Numbered from the stretch's first letter, positions 33,742 to 45,940 are shown. The stretch: DNA of 62,000 nucleotides from Adiantum capillus-veneris (GCA_014529385.2 CM043960.1:29171396-29233395), one strand, 5' to 3'. A program made the numbers and translations. Notes: generated by a model from the sequence alone, not told the origin.

Positions 33742-36093
33742 ATGCATCTGCGCTCTGGTCGTGTGCTAGAGACAGAGAAACTAGAGAGAATTTTGACTTA
33801 TGTGAGTTCTCAATATCCACCTACTTTAGGTTCCGGGCCCTTGGCGGGGACCCAAGGCAGTACAAACCAAGACCCGAACATAGCGGCTAGTGACTCTTCC
33901 TCTGACTACGACATCATGGAGGGTTTCCCAATGCCTAATCCCGATAGCTCAAGCCAAGACATGCATGCCATGGGCCCGCGGTCTGGGCCGAGCATGCTTA
34001 GCTGCCTGAAGGAAACCTTTAGTAGAGCCACTCGCTCCGAACATGGAGCTAATGACGTAAATGAGGGAGGTGGGGAAGTAAATTCTCCATTTGTGACCAA
34101 CGTAGACCCTATGTCCTTAGAAAATGTGCATGTGAATACTTCATTCACTACACCTCCTGACTCTTCAGAGTTATTTCCCTCCGAGGTCATATTACCCGAT
34201 GGTAGAAGCCTTGCTGAAGTGCAAGAGGTTGAGCGATATATCCTTACAGCAAGGGAAAAGAAAATCGAGAGCTTACGCAAGGCGGAGCAACGAAGAGAGT
34301 TAAAAGCCAAAGCCCCTATGTCAATATCCTTGTTGAGAGAGCAATTGAGTGCTCCTGACTTAGCAACCGCTAAGGGCCAACCCCTAGAAAGCAACATTGC
34401 ACCTAGCACCTCAATCCTAGATGGAGTGTTCTTAAATGAGAACTGGGAGTATGAATTACAAATAGAGACTCTGACCGACCTATACACAGGTCACACCTAT
34501 CATGTGGGTTGGTTAGATGTCCTACAATCCACAATGGGTGCTACTAGTGTAGAGGATCAACAACAAAGAGTTTGTGAGGTCATCCATAGGGTCATTGAGT
34601 TAGAGAGACAGAACAAGGGGATCAACATGCCTTCAATAGGTCTCATGAGATTCTTGGATACAGGGAAGGTTAAACAACCGACCTTATCGCAAATGGAGAC
34701 TCCCTTGGTAAGTCCAATGGATCCCCCATATGTTGTTTCTCCAGGGGTCTCAGTGAAATCTGAGCCCACAAGTGATAGCTTCACCTTTCCAAGTCTAGAT
34801 CATCTTTCCCTTGATGACACCACGGCTACCATGCCTACCCCAATGATGGGCATGCCGAGAAACACGTCATGGACCTCATTTTTTAGTAAATCACCACTAC
34901 ATGGTAGCTCAATGCCTGCAACAGTACCTACAAGTGTGTACCAATCGTATGCACCTATGGGTCATCACACTCATGTAGTCCCTACCCCTCCCATTGTTTC
35001 AACTACCTATGCTACACAACCATAATACACAAGTTCTTATTTCCATGGGACTATACCGTTTAGCATTAGCATGTCACATCCGACGTCTGCTATGCCTAGG
35101 GCCACCCATATGAACTATGGACCACCACATGGCACAACATCGAACCCAACGTGGAACCCAAGGGCTTCCTATGCGCCAAGCCCAATGCCAATAACTACTC
35201 CACATGTAGTCTGTGGAGCGCCTTTACCCACGATGCCTGCTCATTTAGGTTACTTGGCAACATTTTCTCAAGCTATCGGTCGATCTATTGCTGAGAATAT
35301 GTGTTACGCACCTGATAGAGAGCCTAGAACTAAGGCAGTACAAATAGCCAAGCTCACACAAAAATTTAGTGGAGACGGGGATGTGAGAAATCATATTGAA
35401 TTGTTTGAACAAATATACGATTCTCTAGGAGAACACAATGACCTACATAAGAGCAATGCTTTAAAACTAACCTTAAGTGGAAATGCTGGGGATTGATATA
35501 GAACCCTAAGGGTGGAAGAAAAAACAATTTACCCTACTCTTAGGAGACTGTTCTTAAAAGAATACATACGAGAGGGAGTGCTTTGGGGTGTAGCCTCTTA
35601 GCTCCAGAAATCCCAATGAGAGAAAGGAGAGTTGGTGAGAGACTTTATAAGTTGCTTGAAGCATTTGAATTCTCGTTGTAATCCAAATGAGCGCTTCAAC
35701 AATAACCAATTGCTTGATAGATTCATTAGGGGGTTACGACATGAGGATATCTACAATGGCCTAGTCATTAGAGGTATCACCACTTGGGAAGCAGTCGCCA
35801 CCAATGCGATCCAATTGGAGGATAATTTAATGATTCAAGGAGAAAGAGTGTCTGTTGAGACTAAATCTATTAGCTCGCAAGAATCAGGGCATCAACCAAT
35901 GACCCTAAAGCCTATTGCTAAGGATCCAAAGATTTCTGAGATGACTTTAGCAGATCTCGCCAAGGCTATTCAAGAGATTCTTAGAGATAATCGTGCTCCG
36001 CAAAAAAATCATATGTATCCAAGAAGGGAGCAGCAATGGTGCTCAATATGCTATGGCCGCATAGTACTAGTGAATGCCCTACTTTTAGAGTAA
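33742..36093 (+). pseudogene. gag: RE-6 gag: N-terminal and capsid part
   Basis: One frame from 33742 to 36093 with four internal stops (TAA 35023, TGA 35494, and TAG and TGA near 35602-35622). The TGA at 35494 falls where a Trp codon is expected, before YRTLRVEE. The first 427 residues are uninterrupted and hold a helical charged segment (REKKIESLRKAEQRRELKAKA) and a Pro/Thr/Met-rich stretch. The capsid part carries KLTQKFSGDGDVRNHIELFE and LVRDFISCLKHLN, typical of plant gypsy gag. The frame ends inside the first zinc knuckle (CSIC), where an indel shifts it. Confidence 0.8.
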
Positions 36094-36806
36094 AATTCAA
36101 TGGGAACTGCAATGCATGTGGAAGGTATGGTCATCAAGCTAAGGATTGCATAGTATTTAAGCGCGCGATGGCCAATAGACCAACCTTAGCATGGACAGAC
36201 ACACCTCGAGTGCCTGTATTGATGCCGGTGCCACCTCTTGAACAAATAGCACAACACATGGTCCCTAGGGCCCAAAATGTTGTTCAAACAACACCCTTAC
36301 CACCTCTAGTGCTAGGACCGCAACCACCACATCCGAGAATCACTTCTATGAATCAAGTGGGTTGTGAGTCATCTATTTCTTGTTTGGAAGGCTGTGAGGA
36401 AGATATAGATCCTAATATTGCCTATGGGATGGATGTACTTGAAGAAAGTCCACAATACTACATGGAGGACTATTGGGGACAAGTCAAACCTGTATATCAA
36501 GTAGCTGCTCTTGCGGCAAGAGGCCAAAATATCAATTACACTGTTAAGAGACCACCTCTTCAATGCTATGAGTGTGGAGGTCCACATCGTGTAGCCGAGT
36601 GTCCTATTAGGCTACAAAAGAACGCCACACTAATGCAAACCAATCAAGCGAGCATGTCTACAATGCCGATACTCATGTGCAATCGATGTGGCATAGATCA
36701 TTTGATTGCCCAATGTCCAAATAATCCAAATGCACCGAAGATCATGCCATTAAACTTGATTCAAGTTACCGAGGAGCCATCACCAGTACACCCGTGGTAC
36801 CAGTAA
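36036..36806 (+). pseudogene. gag: RE-6 nucleocapsid with serial zinc knuckles
   Basis: Begins with the second half of knuckle 1 (PHSTSEC), then CNACGRYGHQAKDC (CX2CX4HX4C), CYECGGPHRVAEC and CNRCGIDHLIAQC (both CX2CX3HX4C). Pro-rich and acidic linkers separate them. It would bind element RNA. It ends at 36806 and overlaps the protease frame by 13 bases in the -1 frame. Confidence 0.8.
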
Positions 36807-38233
36807 ACGTACTCACACGATCGATGCTCCAAAAACAAAATTATATTCTTGAGGAAAGAGAAACGACATCAATTGCCCAATCTCAGAAAAAGAAGAAAAC
36901 ACGAAGAAAGAGATCGCAAAAAGCAACGAAGTCAGACCCCAGTTCAAAGACCAACATAGGGACTGGTGACGACCCCGTATATATGAACGACGCTGAAGAA
37001 GATTCTGATTCAGGTGAAACCATGGAGACCAAAACGACCACTAACATAGAAACCAACAAGGAATATCTTCATGAGCCACAATGGCTAGGATCCAAAAAGA
37101 AGATAGGAACTTACCCAAACCCTACAGAGGAGATTGAGCGAGTCAAGCAATTAAGGAGTTTGGTAGAAGATACCCAAAGGGATCTAGAACCAGCACCTAG
37201 GAAGATCCAGATTACAGACACCGTGTTCCCTATGCAACAACAACCTCACCAAGTCCATAGACCCTTGGACATACCTAGTGTCATCCAAGAAGAAAGTGAC
37301 TTAAAGTCATGGGAAAGTGGGCGTACTCACTTCTTGATGGAAATAATGTTTACAGAGGGACTACCTGATCCTATCGAAGAAATGGAGATCCCATCTTCCC
37401 CACGTCAAGGGACTCAAGGCCAAAAGGTGTCGTTAAACATTTCCAAATTGATGGATTTCATGTCTTCAGAAGTTAGAACCACCATCATGTCCAAACTATA
37501 TAAAGACCCTGAGCTAGTCTTAGCTCTTCGAGCCTTCCTCAATGGAGAACTGAAGTTTGGGCTACCACAATTTGCACAAATGGATGGAGCTGGGGAGATG
37601 CCAATAGAGGAGGAATACATAGATCCACAACCCAACCTAGATGAGAACCTTGTTATAGAAATACCTGTTAACAAGTTGGGACAATACTTTGAGGGTGATG
37701 AATCCAATGCGACTATACCAATCACTACTAAGGGATTATCTGTGAAGGGAATCCTTGATGGTGGCATTGGGGTTAGCATTGTGACTAAAAATTACTGGGA
37801 AACTATGGGAAGACCTCACCTTAAGACCACAACCATAGTAGTGAAGATGGCCAATGGGTCTATTTTTAAACCTATTGGGATGCTAGAAGATCTCAACATC
37901 AAGGTCTTTGGACATAAAATAAGGATTACCTTTATTGTTATGGATTTCTCCAAACACACTATGGCATCGGAGATGATCTTAGGACGTCCTTTCATGAGGG
38001 AAGCAAAAATGGTGCATGACTGGTCCAAAAACCATGTCTACCGGCAGTTCCAAGATTCTGTCATTCGAGTGGATCTTGTGACGGATCGAGCACATCCCCT
38101 AGGAAACATGTTTATAATTGATCATAGATCTGACACAACAGTCACTCGGCCCCATTGCAGTATTGTTACATGTGTAAAGCGGACATTGATGTTGGGGAAG
38201 ATTCTCCTTATATGGATGTACTACCTGGAATGA
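36794..38233 (+). CDS. pol: RE-6 linker and aspartic protease
   Basis: 479 residues. It starts VLTRSMLQKQ, the equivalent of AVTRAQ at the RE-8 gag/pol junction, then a Lys-rich and acidic linker. The retropepsin begins at about residue 300 (GDESNATIPI) with ILDGGIGVSIVTKNYW; active-site codons D-G-G are residues 322-324 (37757-37765), where D-S/T-G is usual. The second half has MILGRPFMREAKMVHDW, the conserved end of gypsy retropepsins. It would cleave the Gag polyprotein if active. A frameshift near 38150 separates it from the next segment. Confidence 0.8.
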   Translation: MVPVNVLTRSMLQKQNYILEERETTSIAQSQKKKKTRRKRSQKATKSDPSSKTNIGTGDDPVYMNDAEEDSDSGETMETKTTTNIETNKEYLHEPQWLGSKKKIGTYPNPTEEIERVKQLRSLVEDTQRDLEPAPRKIQITDTVFPMQQQPHQVHRPLDIPSVIQEESDLKSWESGRTHFLMEIMFTEGLPDPIEEMEIPSSPRQGTQGQKVSLNISKLMDFMSSEVRTTIMSKLYKDPELVLALRAFLNGELKFGLPQFAQMDGAGEMPIEEEYIDPQPNLDENLVIEIPVNKLGQYFEGDESNATIPITTKGLSVKGILDGGIGVSIVTKNYWETMGRPHLKTTTIVVKMANGSIFKPIGMLEDLNIKVFGHKIRITFIVMDFSKHTMASEMILGRPFMREAKMVHDWSKNHVYRQFQDSVIRVDLVTDRAHPLGNMFIIDHRSDTTVTRPHCSIVTCVKRTLMLGKILLIWMYYLE

Positions 38234-38936
38234 CTGAGTCGGACAATGTGGATTGGGTCCACCTAGCAGCAACCATAGACACTTGGGGAAATAGGGGGAC
38301 AACCTGGGTAACACCTGAGGGGGATAAAATGCCCGTACTCTTAAATATGCTACAAGCCATGCATATAGCTTCTGACAAGACTCATCCTAATATAACGATG
38401 AAAACATACAAGTGGGTCCCTAAAACTTCTTTAGCGACCATAGCTAGTGCTAAAAAAGAGAAGCCTTGTAAGAAAAGTCCCACTCGCTCCAAGAAATGTA
38501 AGGAAACATTGCATGGATTCCTAAACGACTATTGGAAGCCCAAGGCTACTATCAAGGAAATGATCAAATCTGGGTGCCAAAACATAGATTGTGCTCTTAC
38601 TTGTCACCGGGCCCATGTGAGCTCAATCCTGTAGCTCCAAAACAAATTGAAGATCGTGGAAAGGAAAAAATCACGGAATGCTACACACCCACTCCAGAGC
38701 GAGTTTGGGTACCGAAGAAAGAACGATTTGTTCCACCTAGCTCAGGAAGGGGGGACTCCCATGAAGCCTCTAGCTCCTCATGTAATGCATCCATAGAGGT
38801 AAAAGCTTCTCCACAACCTCCACCTACAATAGTGGACCTCCATAAAGATACAAACAAATCCACACCTCCCAACGTTCAAGAATCACCTGATGAACCACCG
38901 ATCCTAGGAGAGTACCTTACCACCCTTACAACTTGA
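38155..38936 (+). pseudogene. RE-6 post-protease segment
   Basis: Two overlapping frames, 38155-38634 and 38532-38936. The first begins YCYMCKADIDVGED, with WVHLAATIDTW further on, comparable with ELWMCGASHCG and WKHILATLDVC just after the RE-8 protease. The rest is Lys-rich, then Pro/Ser-rich (RVWVPKKERFVPP). In RE-8 a longer linker and RT follow at this point; here the segment simply ends. Confidence 0.55.
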
Positions 38937-39046
38937 TGAGGCACCTAAGGTAATAGAAAAATACTGGCAAAAATCCCCACCTATTACCAACTGGAACAAT
39001 TGGTTTCAAAGGGTGACAAGCTCATTTCAAACTGTATGATCTACCC

Positions 39047-39060
39047 AAGGAAGGGGGAAG
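39047..39060 (+). promoter_or_regulatory. Candidate polypurine tract at the end of RE-6
   Basis: AAGGAAGGGGGAAG directly followed by TGTTTGC. Suits a 3' LTR start at 39061, but that sequence does not match the RE-6 5' LTR. Confidence 0.5.
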
Positions 39061-40325
39061 TGTTTGCTGACAGTCATCATTCACTTGCTTCCCTCTCAAC
39101 CTTCCTCCCTGACCTCTCAATCTCCCAATCTTAGGGAATGTACATATAAAGCCTTATACTCACCAAAAAAAAAAAAAAAAGAGCAAGAGCAATCAGCAAA
39201 CGAGTATGCACAATAAAAGTCAAAACATTGACTCAGATCTACACATTCGCATCCGGTACACTGAAACAGAAACCTATGCCATAAAACACCTTTGATCCTC
39301 ATCACTCAAGTGATGGAGGGTAGGTAAGATTAGTACGATAGGAGTGTTTCTGTTTTAGAGTTGAGTGATTAGCAAAGTTCCTTTTTCCCAGCGATGTGCC
39401 TCCTAGAGGTATTCTTTGTGTTTCCTAGTATGTACAAGAACGTGTTGCTGTTGTTAGGATTTGGACCTTCATGGAATCTTTATCTCAACTCACTCTTCAA
39501 ATCAAGCGCAACCATCAACACAAACAGGTGTTTCTTGTCCATTAGCATTGCCCCTTATCTTTTTTGCATCTATGTTTGTCTGCTTTGATTGTGATTGGTA
39601 TCATAATATTCATCACATTTTTTTAGCACCAAACATTAAATTCAATGTAATTTTTTGTCGTAATCACTTGTCTAGGTTTAAAAATCAAGCAGTCTGACTA
39701 AGCTAGTTTGACCAAGCTAGGTGTTAAAGATCTTCTCTTAATACCATGGGGAATGCCTTCCTAATTATTAATGGATACTTAGGTTCTTAATCCGATTTAG
39801 GCAGCATTGTGTGAAATGTACTAGGGCTTTCTAGTGGGCTTGACCCTATTGACCTTTAGCTTAAGTATTATAAAGGGAGTTTACTTGTGTGATGAGCCTG
39901 GGGAGGTGTATCAGTGTTATATGATCCCCCAAAGGTACAAAATTAAAATGTTGAAAATGAACAAACAAAAAATCAAAGTGCCACATTGTAAAATCTTAAG
40001 CTGGAAGAGACGTCTTAGCTTGATTGGGTACTTCACTCACATGTATCGCCTATGGTACTAGAGCTCTAGAGGTTCCCAGTGTGGGCGCTTTTCCTTGAGA
40101 AGCAAAAAACCCAAGGCATACAAAATAAGCACACACATCAAAATTGAATCACAGTGAAAAGACTTTGGGGGGTCAAAGAAAAGGTAATCAGTCAGGCGAT
40201 GATTTCATGAGAAATTCCTTTTATCGTAGCTTAACTACAAGGTCTTTTAGGTATAGCCTCTAGTCAGCCCTTGAACATGAAATACTTAGCTCTCGCGATT
40301 AAACAACTTAATTGACCAGAGAAAA
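39061..40325. other. Unassigned segment, LTR-like at its start
   Basis: Starts TG after the purine tract, with TATAAA at 39145-39150 and a 16-base A run at 39165-39180. It could be the 3' LTR of a different element. No gene seen. Confidence 0.4.
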
Positions 40326-40329
40326 TTAA

Positions 40330-40730
40330 ATTCAATGCTATATGAATGCCTAGAATTTGGTCATAAGAAAGCCCAGTGCCCTAAAAGAAATGACCCTAGT
40401 AATTGAAGCCTCCGTGTTAACCTTCAAAATCCACCCAATCAAGGGGGACAATTCAAAAACCTTGGAGCAATTGGAAGGAATCCATCCCAAGCAAGGACCC
40501 CCCCTCCTACCACTCATTTTTATCTCAAAGGCCAACCGTCAATCCACCTAGATCAACAACAGTAAACTTTGTCTCAGTAAAGGATGAGATAGATGAACAA
40601 GCCAATGTCTATGCTGCCTTGAATGCTAGTGACCGGAATCAGCAATCTCCCATTCTTGAGGCTAAGGAAGAGTATGAGGAAGGAGCTAGGGAAAATTTTA
40701 GACAGGAAGGAGCCAAAGTTCCTACATAGA
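40330..40730 (+). pseudogene. Gag-like nucleocapsid remnant
   Basis: A degraded zinc knuckle, ECLEFGHKKAQCPKRN, whose first Cys is displaced by a 2-base insertion, is followed by a Gln/Pro-rich tail. In a second frame VYAALNASDRNQQSPILEA resembles the gag/protease boundary of some gypsy elements. Stops are present. Could be the lost part of RE-5a or an unrelated element. Confidence 0.4.
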
Positions 40731-40943
40731 GAATGGTTTAGGAGGTTTTGGGTACAGTGGGAGGACTATCTCACTGAAGATACTTACTCGAAGGACCAAC
40801 AATGCCTTACTTCTCAGTTTTCTTATCTTTTTTATGAGAACTTTTCTCTTTTTGTGCTCAAAATGGACCCTGCTAGCTCATGTATTTACCACAACAAGCT
40901 CCATCTTGCTAAACGTTTATGTCATCCAAGCAATGTAGCCTGA

Positions 40944-41824
40944 TTGTTTTGCTACATAATAACAAGATTAGTGTTCTCCTTTGTAACTAAGCTAGCCACA
41001 TTTTTATTTCTCTCATGGAGTTTTGCAAAATACCAAACATAGGAAGCTAAGAATGAATTTCATTGTATTTGTCAAGAGAAGAACGACAAACTTGCAAACG
41101 AAGATGGATTTTTTACAAGTCAATAAGCCCATCCATCACATGATCACAAAAGCAACTATCACAAGTGAGACACATATTAGGCCTTTCAGTCACACAGGAA
41201 GAATTCGTTGTGCAATTGCTGCACTGATCTCTCGAGTATGAGGTAAGAAGTTAAAGGGCCCTCTTGATGAGGAAGAAAATGTGCAAGCAAAAAGACTCGC
41301 TCGGAGAACCCATGATACATCAACCTCATCACACAGTAGTATCGAGGACCCAAACCTGTTGCTTCAATTAACATAGCCAAGTGGACATTGTTGCGAAAAT
41401 AATCCCGACCCCAAAGTGTCACCCTTGTTATGTCTCAAAACGTCCACCATTTGGTTTGAGCTACTGAAGTTCCCAAGTGAGGGAAAAGCAGACACTCATA
41501 CTGCTTCACAAAATCCCTCTTGGCTGATTCACTTGTTTGTTGCAGATGAGGAATGGCCACAGATAAGATAAGCTCTTGCCACTGATCCATAAAGTAAGGT
41601 AATGAGCAAAGTCTAAGAAGTTTGACAAGGAGATGGGAAGAAAAGAGAAAGAGGAAGGTAAGAATACCGTAAGAGATGAGGATAGATGATCCCTTATATA
41701 GATGAACCAGCTAGAGAAGAATGAATTAGTGTTACTTAGAAGTTATGTAACTTGCGGTTGAAGATTTACCACCTTTCTTTATTGTACTGAGCTGAGGACA
41801 ACTCCTTCTTTTTGTTGGGGAGTT
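40944..41824. other. Unassigned segment with a coherent minus-strand frame
   Basis: A minus-strand frame (41422-41186) can be extended with one or two stops to about 41580 (LFPHLGTS, then LWGRDYFRNNVHLAMLIEA). It reads like a real protein, but I do not recognise it. Nothing else seen. Confidence 0.3.
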
Positions 41825-42237
41825 TGTAAGGGCCTTCTCTTAGCCATCACACAAGGCCAACATATCTAAGCCACCGACTTAAAAGATAAAAAAGAAAAAA
41901 CAAATAATGAAAGAATAAAATGTTCAAGAAAAATTCGAGTTCAGTTTAAGCACCAAAGTATACTCACGAGACACTTATGGCTCATGCCATGGGAACATGG
42001 ACATAACCAATGCATAGGAAATTAACTTTTCATTTTGAGAAAAATTAGCATAAAGGAAAAGATAAGATAAAGGAAAAGAAAAAAGAAAAAGATAAAGGAG
42101 AAAAGGAGAAGATGAGGATAAGGTGAGAAAGTAACTTGTTGAGAAAGTTTTGATAAGAAAAATAAGTTATTAAGATAAGTTATCAAGATAAGGAAGATAA
42201 GCTATCAAGATAATTGAAAGCACTTATAAAAAATGTG

Positions 42238-42245
42238 TATAAAAA
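42238..42245 (+). promoter_or_regulatory. TATA box of REP-1b
   Basis: TATAAAAA in 'gtgtataaaaagaggg'. The surrounding 40 bp is missing from REP-1a. Confidence 0.6.
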
Positions 42246-42803
42246 GAGGGCTTCTCTTCTCATTTTCTACTTCTCTTCTTCATTTTCTCAAGGTTCAAAT
42301 TTGAGAAATCCATAGCCAAACCTCTTTCACACACACACCTCCCACACACACACACACACATCTCTCCAAGAGGTCAAAAACTTGATCTTCTTCTTCACAT
42401 TACCCTCTCCCTCTCCTCTCTCCTAATTCTCAAGATTTCCATAGCTTGAATCCCCTTTGCCTCTTGCCATTCTCTCATTTCAAGCAGCCAAATTGGGGGT
42501 CTTCAAGCAAAGTGAAGAGCCGACTACATCCAAAGCAAGGAGAAGACTAGACCACACACACACACTAAGGTAATGTTTTCTTGTTCCTTTTATGCTCTTG
42601 CATTTGCTTGAAAGTGATTTACTTTCATGCTTACATAAATTTATGCTTAAGCTCTCAAATTTCCATAAGCAAGACTTTTCCTTGGGAAGAAGAAATAACT
42701 ACTTAATTTTGTTGTTTCCCTCTAATTATGGTTCATTACTAATCATATCTAACCATGTTGCTAAAAACTAACCCCAATGTTATTTCAAGTTTTGTTGTTT
42801 CAA

Positions 42804-42995
42804 GTTCTCTAGATTACCAGACTAATATGGCATAGAGAGAGTAGAAAGCACTCTCTTTACCCAAAGATGACTGGGGATCATACTTATATTTTAAGTTCCG
42901 TTTTTTAGATTACCGGACTAATATGGCATAGAGAGAGTAGAAAGCACTCTCTTTAACAATAGGTAATTGTATATCATACTAAAATAGCATGCATG
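42804..42995. repeat. Two 96-bp tandem units in REP-1b
   Basis: Units start at 42804 and 42900 and match the three units of REP-1a. Confidence 0.9.
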
Positions 42996-43879
42996 TTGGA
43001 TGATGACTAATATCTATGTGTATCCTTAGACCCGCCAAAAAATATCTTCTTCTATTTTTTAGATGCGTTAGATAATTGCCACATAGTCACGGGTCATTAA
43101 GTATTTGAAATTTTTGGAATTAACCATTCTATTCAAAGTGACATTATAATTTACTCTAAAAAGAATTCTCTTATGCAAGGTTCACAAGTTTTTCTTTAAA
43201 TTTAAGAAATTGGATTTTTCTTCTTTCAAAGAGAAAAACAGTTTGTGTAAGATTTGTTTAGTGATACAAATAAGTTAATACTAATTCTCTCAAGGAGAGT
43301 TAAGTTTTGAAGGGTAGCTCTATCTTAATCAAAAGAGTTTTTCCTTGGAAGTAAGAAATTCCTTTCAATTGAGGTTATCCTCCCCCCTCTTATCAATTGA
43401 AAAGTCCCAAAACCATAAGCCTCTCGTAGAGCTACATAATTAATCCTATCCACGGTAGCAAAGATATGCCCAAATCCCTTCTTAAAGAAGAATTTGTTAA
43501 TCATTCATACACTATTACATGAGCATTTTTCACTTCACTAGCATGTTCACTCTTAGGAACTTCGCAATTTTTTTACGCTTACACTATCATGCATGGAAGA
43601 CTTTAACTCTTGCATAAGCACTCAAAGAAAGTTTGTTGATTATTTGTCTCAAGATTGCAAGTTGGTGCATTCCAAAGTTTTGTGTTTCAAGTTTTTTCAA
43701 ATTTGAAGGGGAAGTAAGGGGATAGCTTCACGGATGTCGTGATTGTGTTGCTTGAACATAAAACTCCCATCGCTTCCATGGAGATGCTCCATGGATGGCA
43801 AATAATGCAAAGGGAACTTGAAACTTACGTCGAGACAAATACTTAAACTTTCAAGAGATTCTTTGTTTTCTTAAGGTCT

Positions 43880-45220
43880 TGTTTGAGTAGAAATTATAAG
43901 AAAATAGGAACTAAGGGATTATAACTCAAGGAGCTTAATCTAAATTTAAACTAGGACTAAAAACACTTTATCGAGAAGATTTGATGTGGATAGCCCTAGC
44001 AAAAAATAGAAGATTTTTAAGTGTAAACTTTGTCTTACATGTTTGGGAAAAGGCCGACGTAGGTGTTTACCTGTGGGATACAACAGGGGATGGTCCTTTT
44101 TGGCTAGGAATGATAACCATTGGTCTATGTTTTGAGCTCAATTTCATTCACTACCCTAGAAATGGGATTAAATGGGAGTGTGTCCCAGACGGGTGATAGA
44201 GATCCGTGGATGCATCTGAAAATTGGCCTAGTCCGGGTAGGCCTGATGCCGACAAAAGAAGGAGGAAGAAAAACAGATCCATGAAGGGATCAGGATAAGG
44301 GAGGAGGATGTGACTTAATTAAGGAACTCTTCTAATTGTTTGGTAAAAAGGAACCTTAGAAATGCTAGGAACCTAAATGGGCTATTCTATAATTGTCCTC
44401 ATCAGCCGGACCTTTGCTCTTCTTTTTGGATTATTAATTTAAATGGAACTTAGAGTAGATTATCTTTGAAGCCTTTCCACACAAGATTAAAAGAAATAAG
44501 AATTGGAAATTGTGTCAAGGCACCGTCTCCACACATGGCAGAGGAGACAGGATACCCGACTCTTGGGACGAGGATAGGGATATGCCTAGAGGAATATGTG
44601 TGATTGCTTGAGAGATAACTAGAAAACTTTAATAATACTAAAGGAAAAAGGAAGAAAAATATTCTTTTTCTTTAAATGTAGGAACGACATGATAAATGCA
44701 CACTTGCAAGGGTATGCAACAGTTTGCATGCTGCTTTCAAATGTTTGAAATATGTTCTTGGTTCAACATGTTTGGAATATTTTTTTCTAGTATCATAGTA
44801 CTACCTTGAAAAGGTGCATTTACCAAATGGTTCGGTAGGTGGGTAGATTCTAGAGGGTTAATTTGTTGGCCAAAAAGTTGAACCCAATTTTTTGTTGTCC
44901 ATTTAGTTAAGTCAAAAATGGGAAAAGGGATTTTGATCTATAGAGCAGGAATCAAACTTAGGAGTGAGGAATTTGTGTAGCTATCAAATACACTCATCTT
45001 AGAGGAACTCTTTAACAGTTGTGCTCAATCATAACCGAGAAAAAAGGGTCAGTGACCTTGGATCAAGGGTGAACTAGAGAACACCCACCTGTTGACCTTG
45101 AAAGGTTGAGTTCACAATTAGTCTCATGACTTCCATAGGAAATTTTAAAGCGATAAGGAAAGGTATTTTGGGGTTAAGGGTTTTTGTAAGAGAAAAGTGA
45201 ATGTTATCACCCCCTTGAGT
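43880..45220 (+). repeat. RE-5b LTR (chromovirus-like), second copy
   Basis: Aligns with 29599-30937 with scattered substitutions and small indels. It is followed by the same primer site (45221-45240) and about 130 bp of leader to about 45370, where homology stops. No gag follows. It contains a short duplication, 'gtggtgtatcaatttgga', near 45293 and 45318. Confidence 0.85.
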
Positions 45221-45370
45221 TGGCATCAAAGAGCAGGACGAGTCCTAAATGGTTTCGGTCTCAAGCCGGAGGGATGTCCGGAAGTGGTGTATCAATTTGG
45301 AAATGTCCGAAATCGTGGTGTATCAATTTGGAGATGGTGAAGCCGACGGTCCCTGGCATGGCCCTCGCAT

Positions 45371-45749
45371 GATTTGCTAGCTGCAAGAATGAGTCGTTGT
45401 TATGCTAAGTGGGGAGTGCTGATAAGAAGGGGCATCCAATGTAGCACTATAGAAGTCAAGTAGGGGGAAACTATCTACATAAAGGAAGAGACCTAAAAAA
45501 AAGAGCAATAGGTGAGGGTGCCTTGGTAGCGCAAGGAGATGGTTGTTTGTTGGCTCGGAGTGCATGAAGGAGAGAAGCGTTGAACAAGAGGAGAGCACAT
45601 CCTTGGGGTGCTATAAATAGAGCTTAAGAAGGCATGGAAAGGAAGAGCATTTCATGGCATGGAGAAAGCTAGCCATAGCAACTTAATGGCAGGTATACCA
45701 TGTAGGGAATCTACAGGGTAGTGAGTGTGTGCTTCTACCACACCTGTCA
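45371..45749. other. Unassigned segment
   Basis: No gene or clear repeat seen between RE-5b and RE-7. Confidence 0.5.
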
Positions 45750-45940
45750 GAGGCTGGGGACTTTCCGAACACTGTGTGCGAGTCATTAATGGCTGCAAGC
45801 ACACAACCAGACTATCCTAGTAATCTCAAAGGGGGCAATGGTGTGTCACTCACCGCTCTATGCTTTGCGTCGTGAAGGATTCCGTGCCGCAAAGAAGAGG
45901 GAGCCGCCACCACCTCACTGCTACCGATGCCGTTGCAATG

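Larger units (their letters stand above)
32327..39060 (+). mobile_element. RE-6: Ty3/gypsy element with gag and protease but no RT
   Basis: LTR (32327-32927), tRNA-Asp-type primer site (32932), leader, long gag (33742-36806), protease (36794-38233), a Cys-containing C-terminal part (38155-38936) and a purine tract at 39047-39060. No RT, RNase H or integrase motif occurs, although the frames around the gap are well preserved. It interrupts RE-5a gag. The sequence after the purine tract begins TG but does not match the 5' LTR. Confidence 0.75.
41825..43688 (+). repeat. REP-1b: long LTR-like dispersed repeat, copy b
   Basis: Second copy of REP-1a, same orientation, 1.86 kb. It keeps a TATAAAAA box (42238-42245) followed by a CT-rich stretch 'ttctcttctcattttctac', the layout of an LTR promoter and R region. 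It has a short CA tract and two 96-bp units. Confidence 0.7.

Noticed and set aside
33906-34487. 193-codon minus-strand open frame.
   Set aside because: It is the antisense shadow of RE-6 gag.
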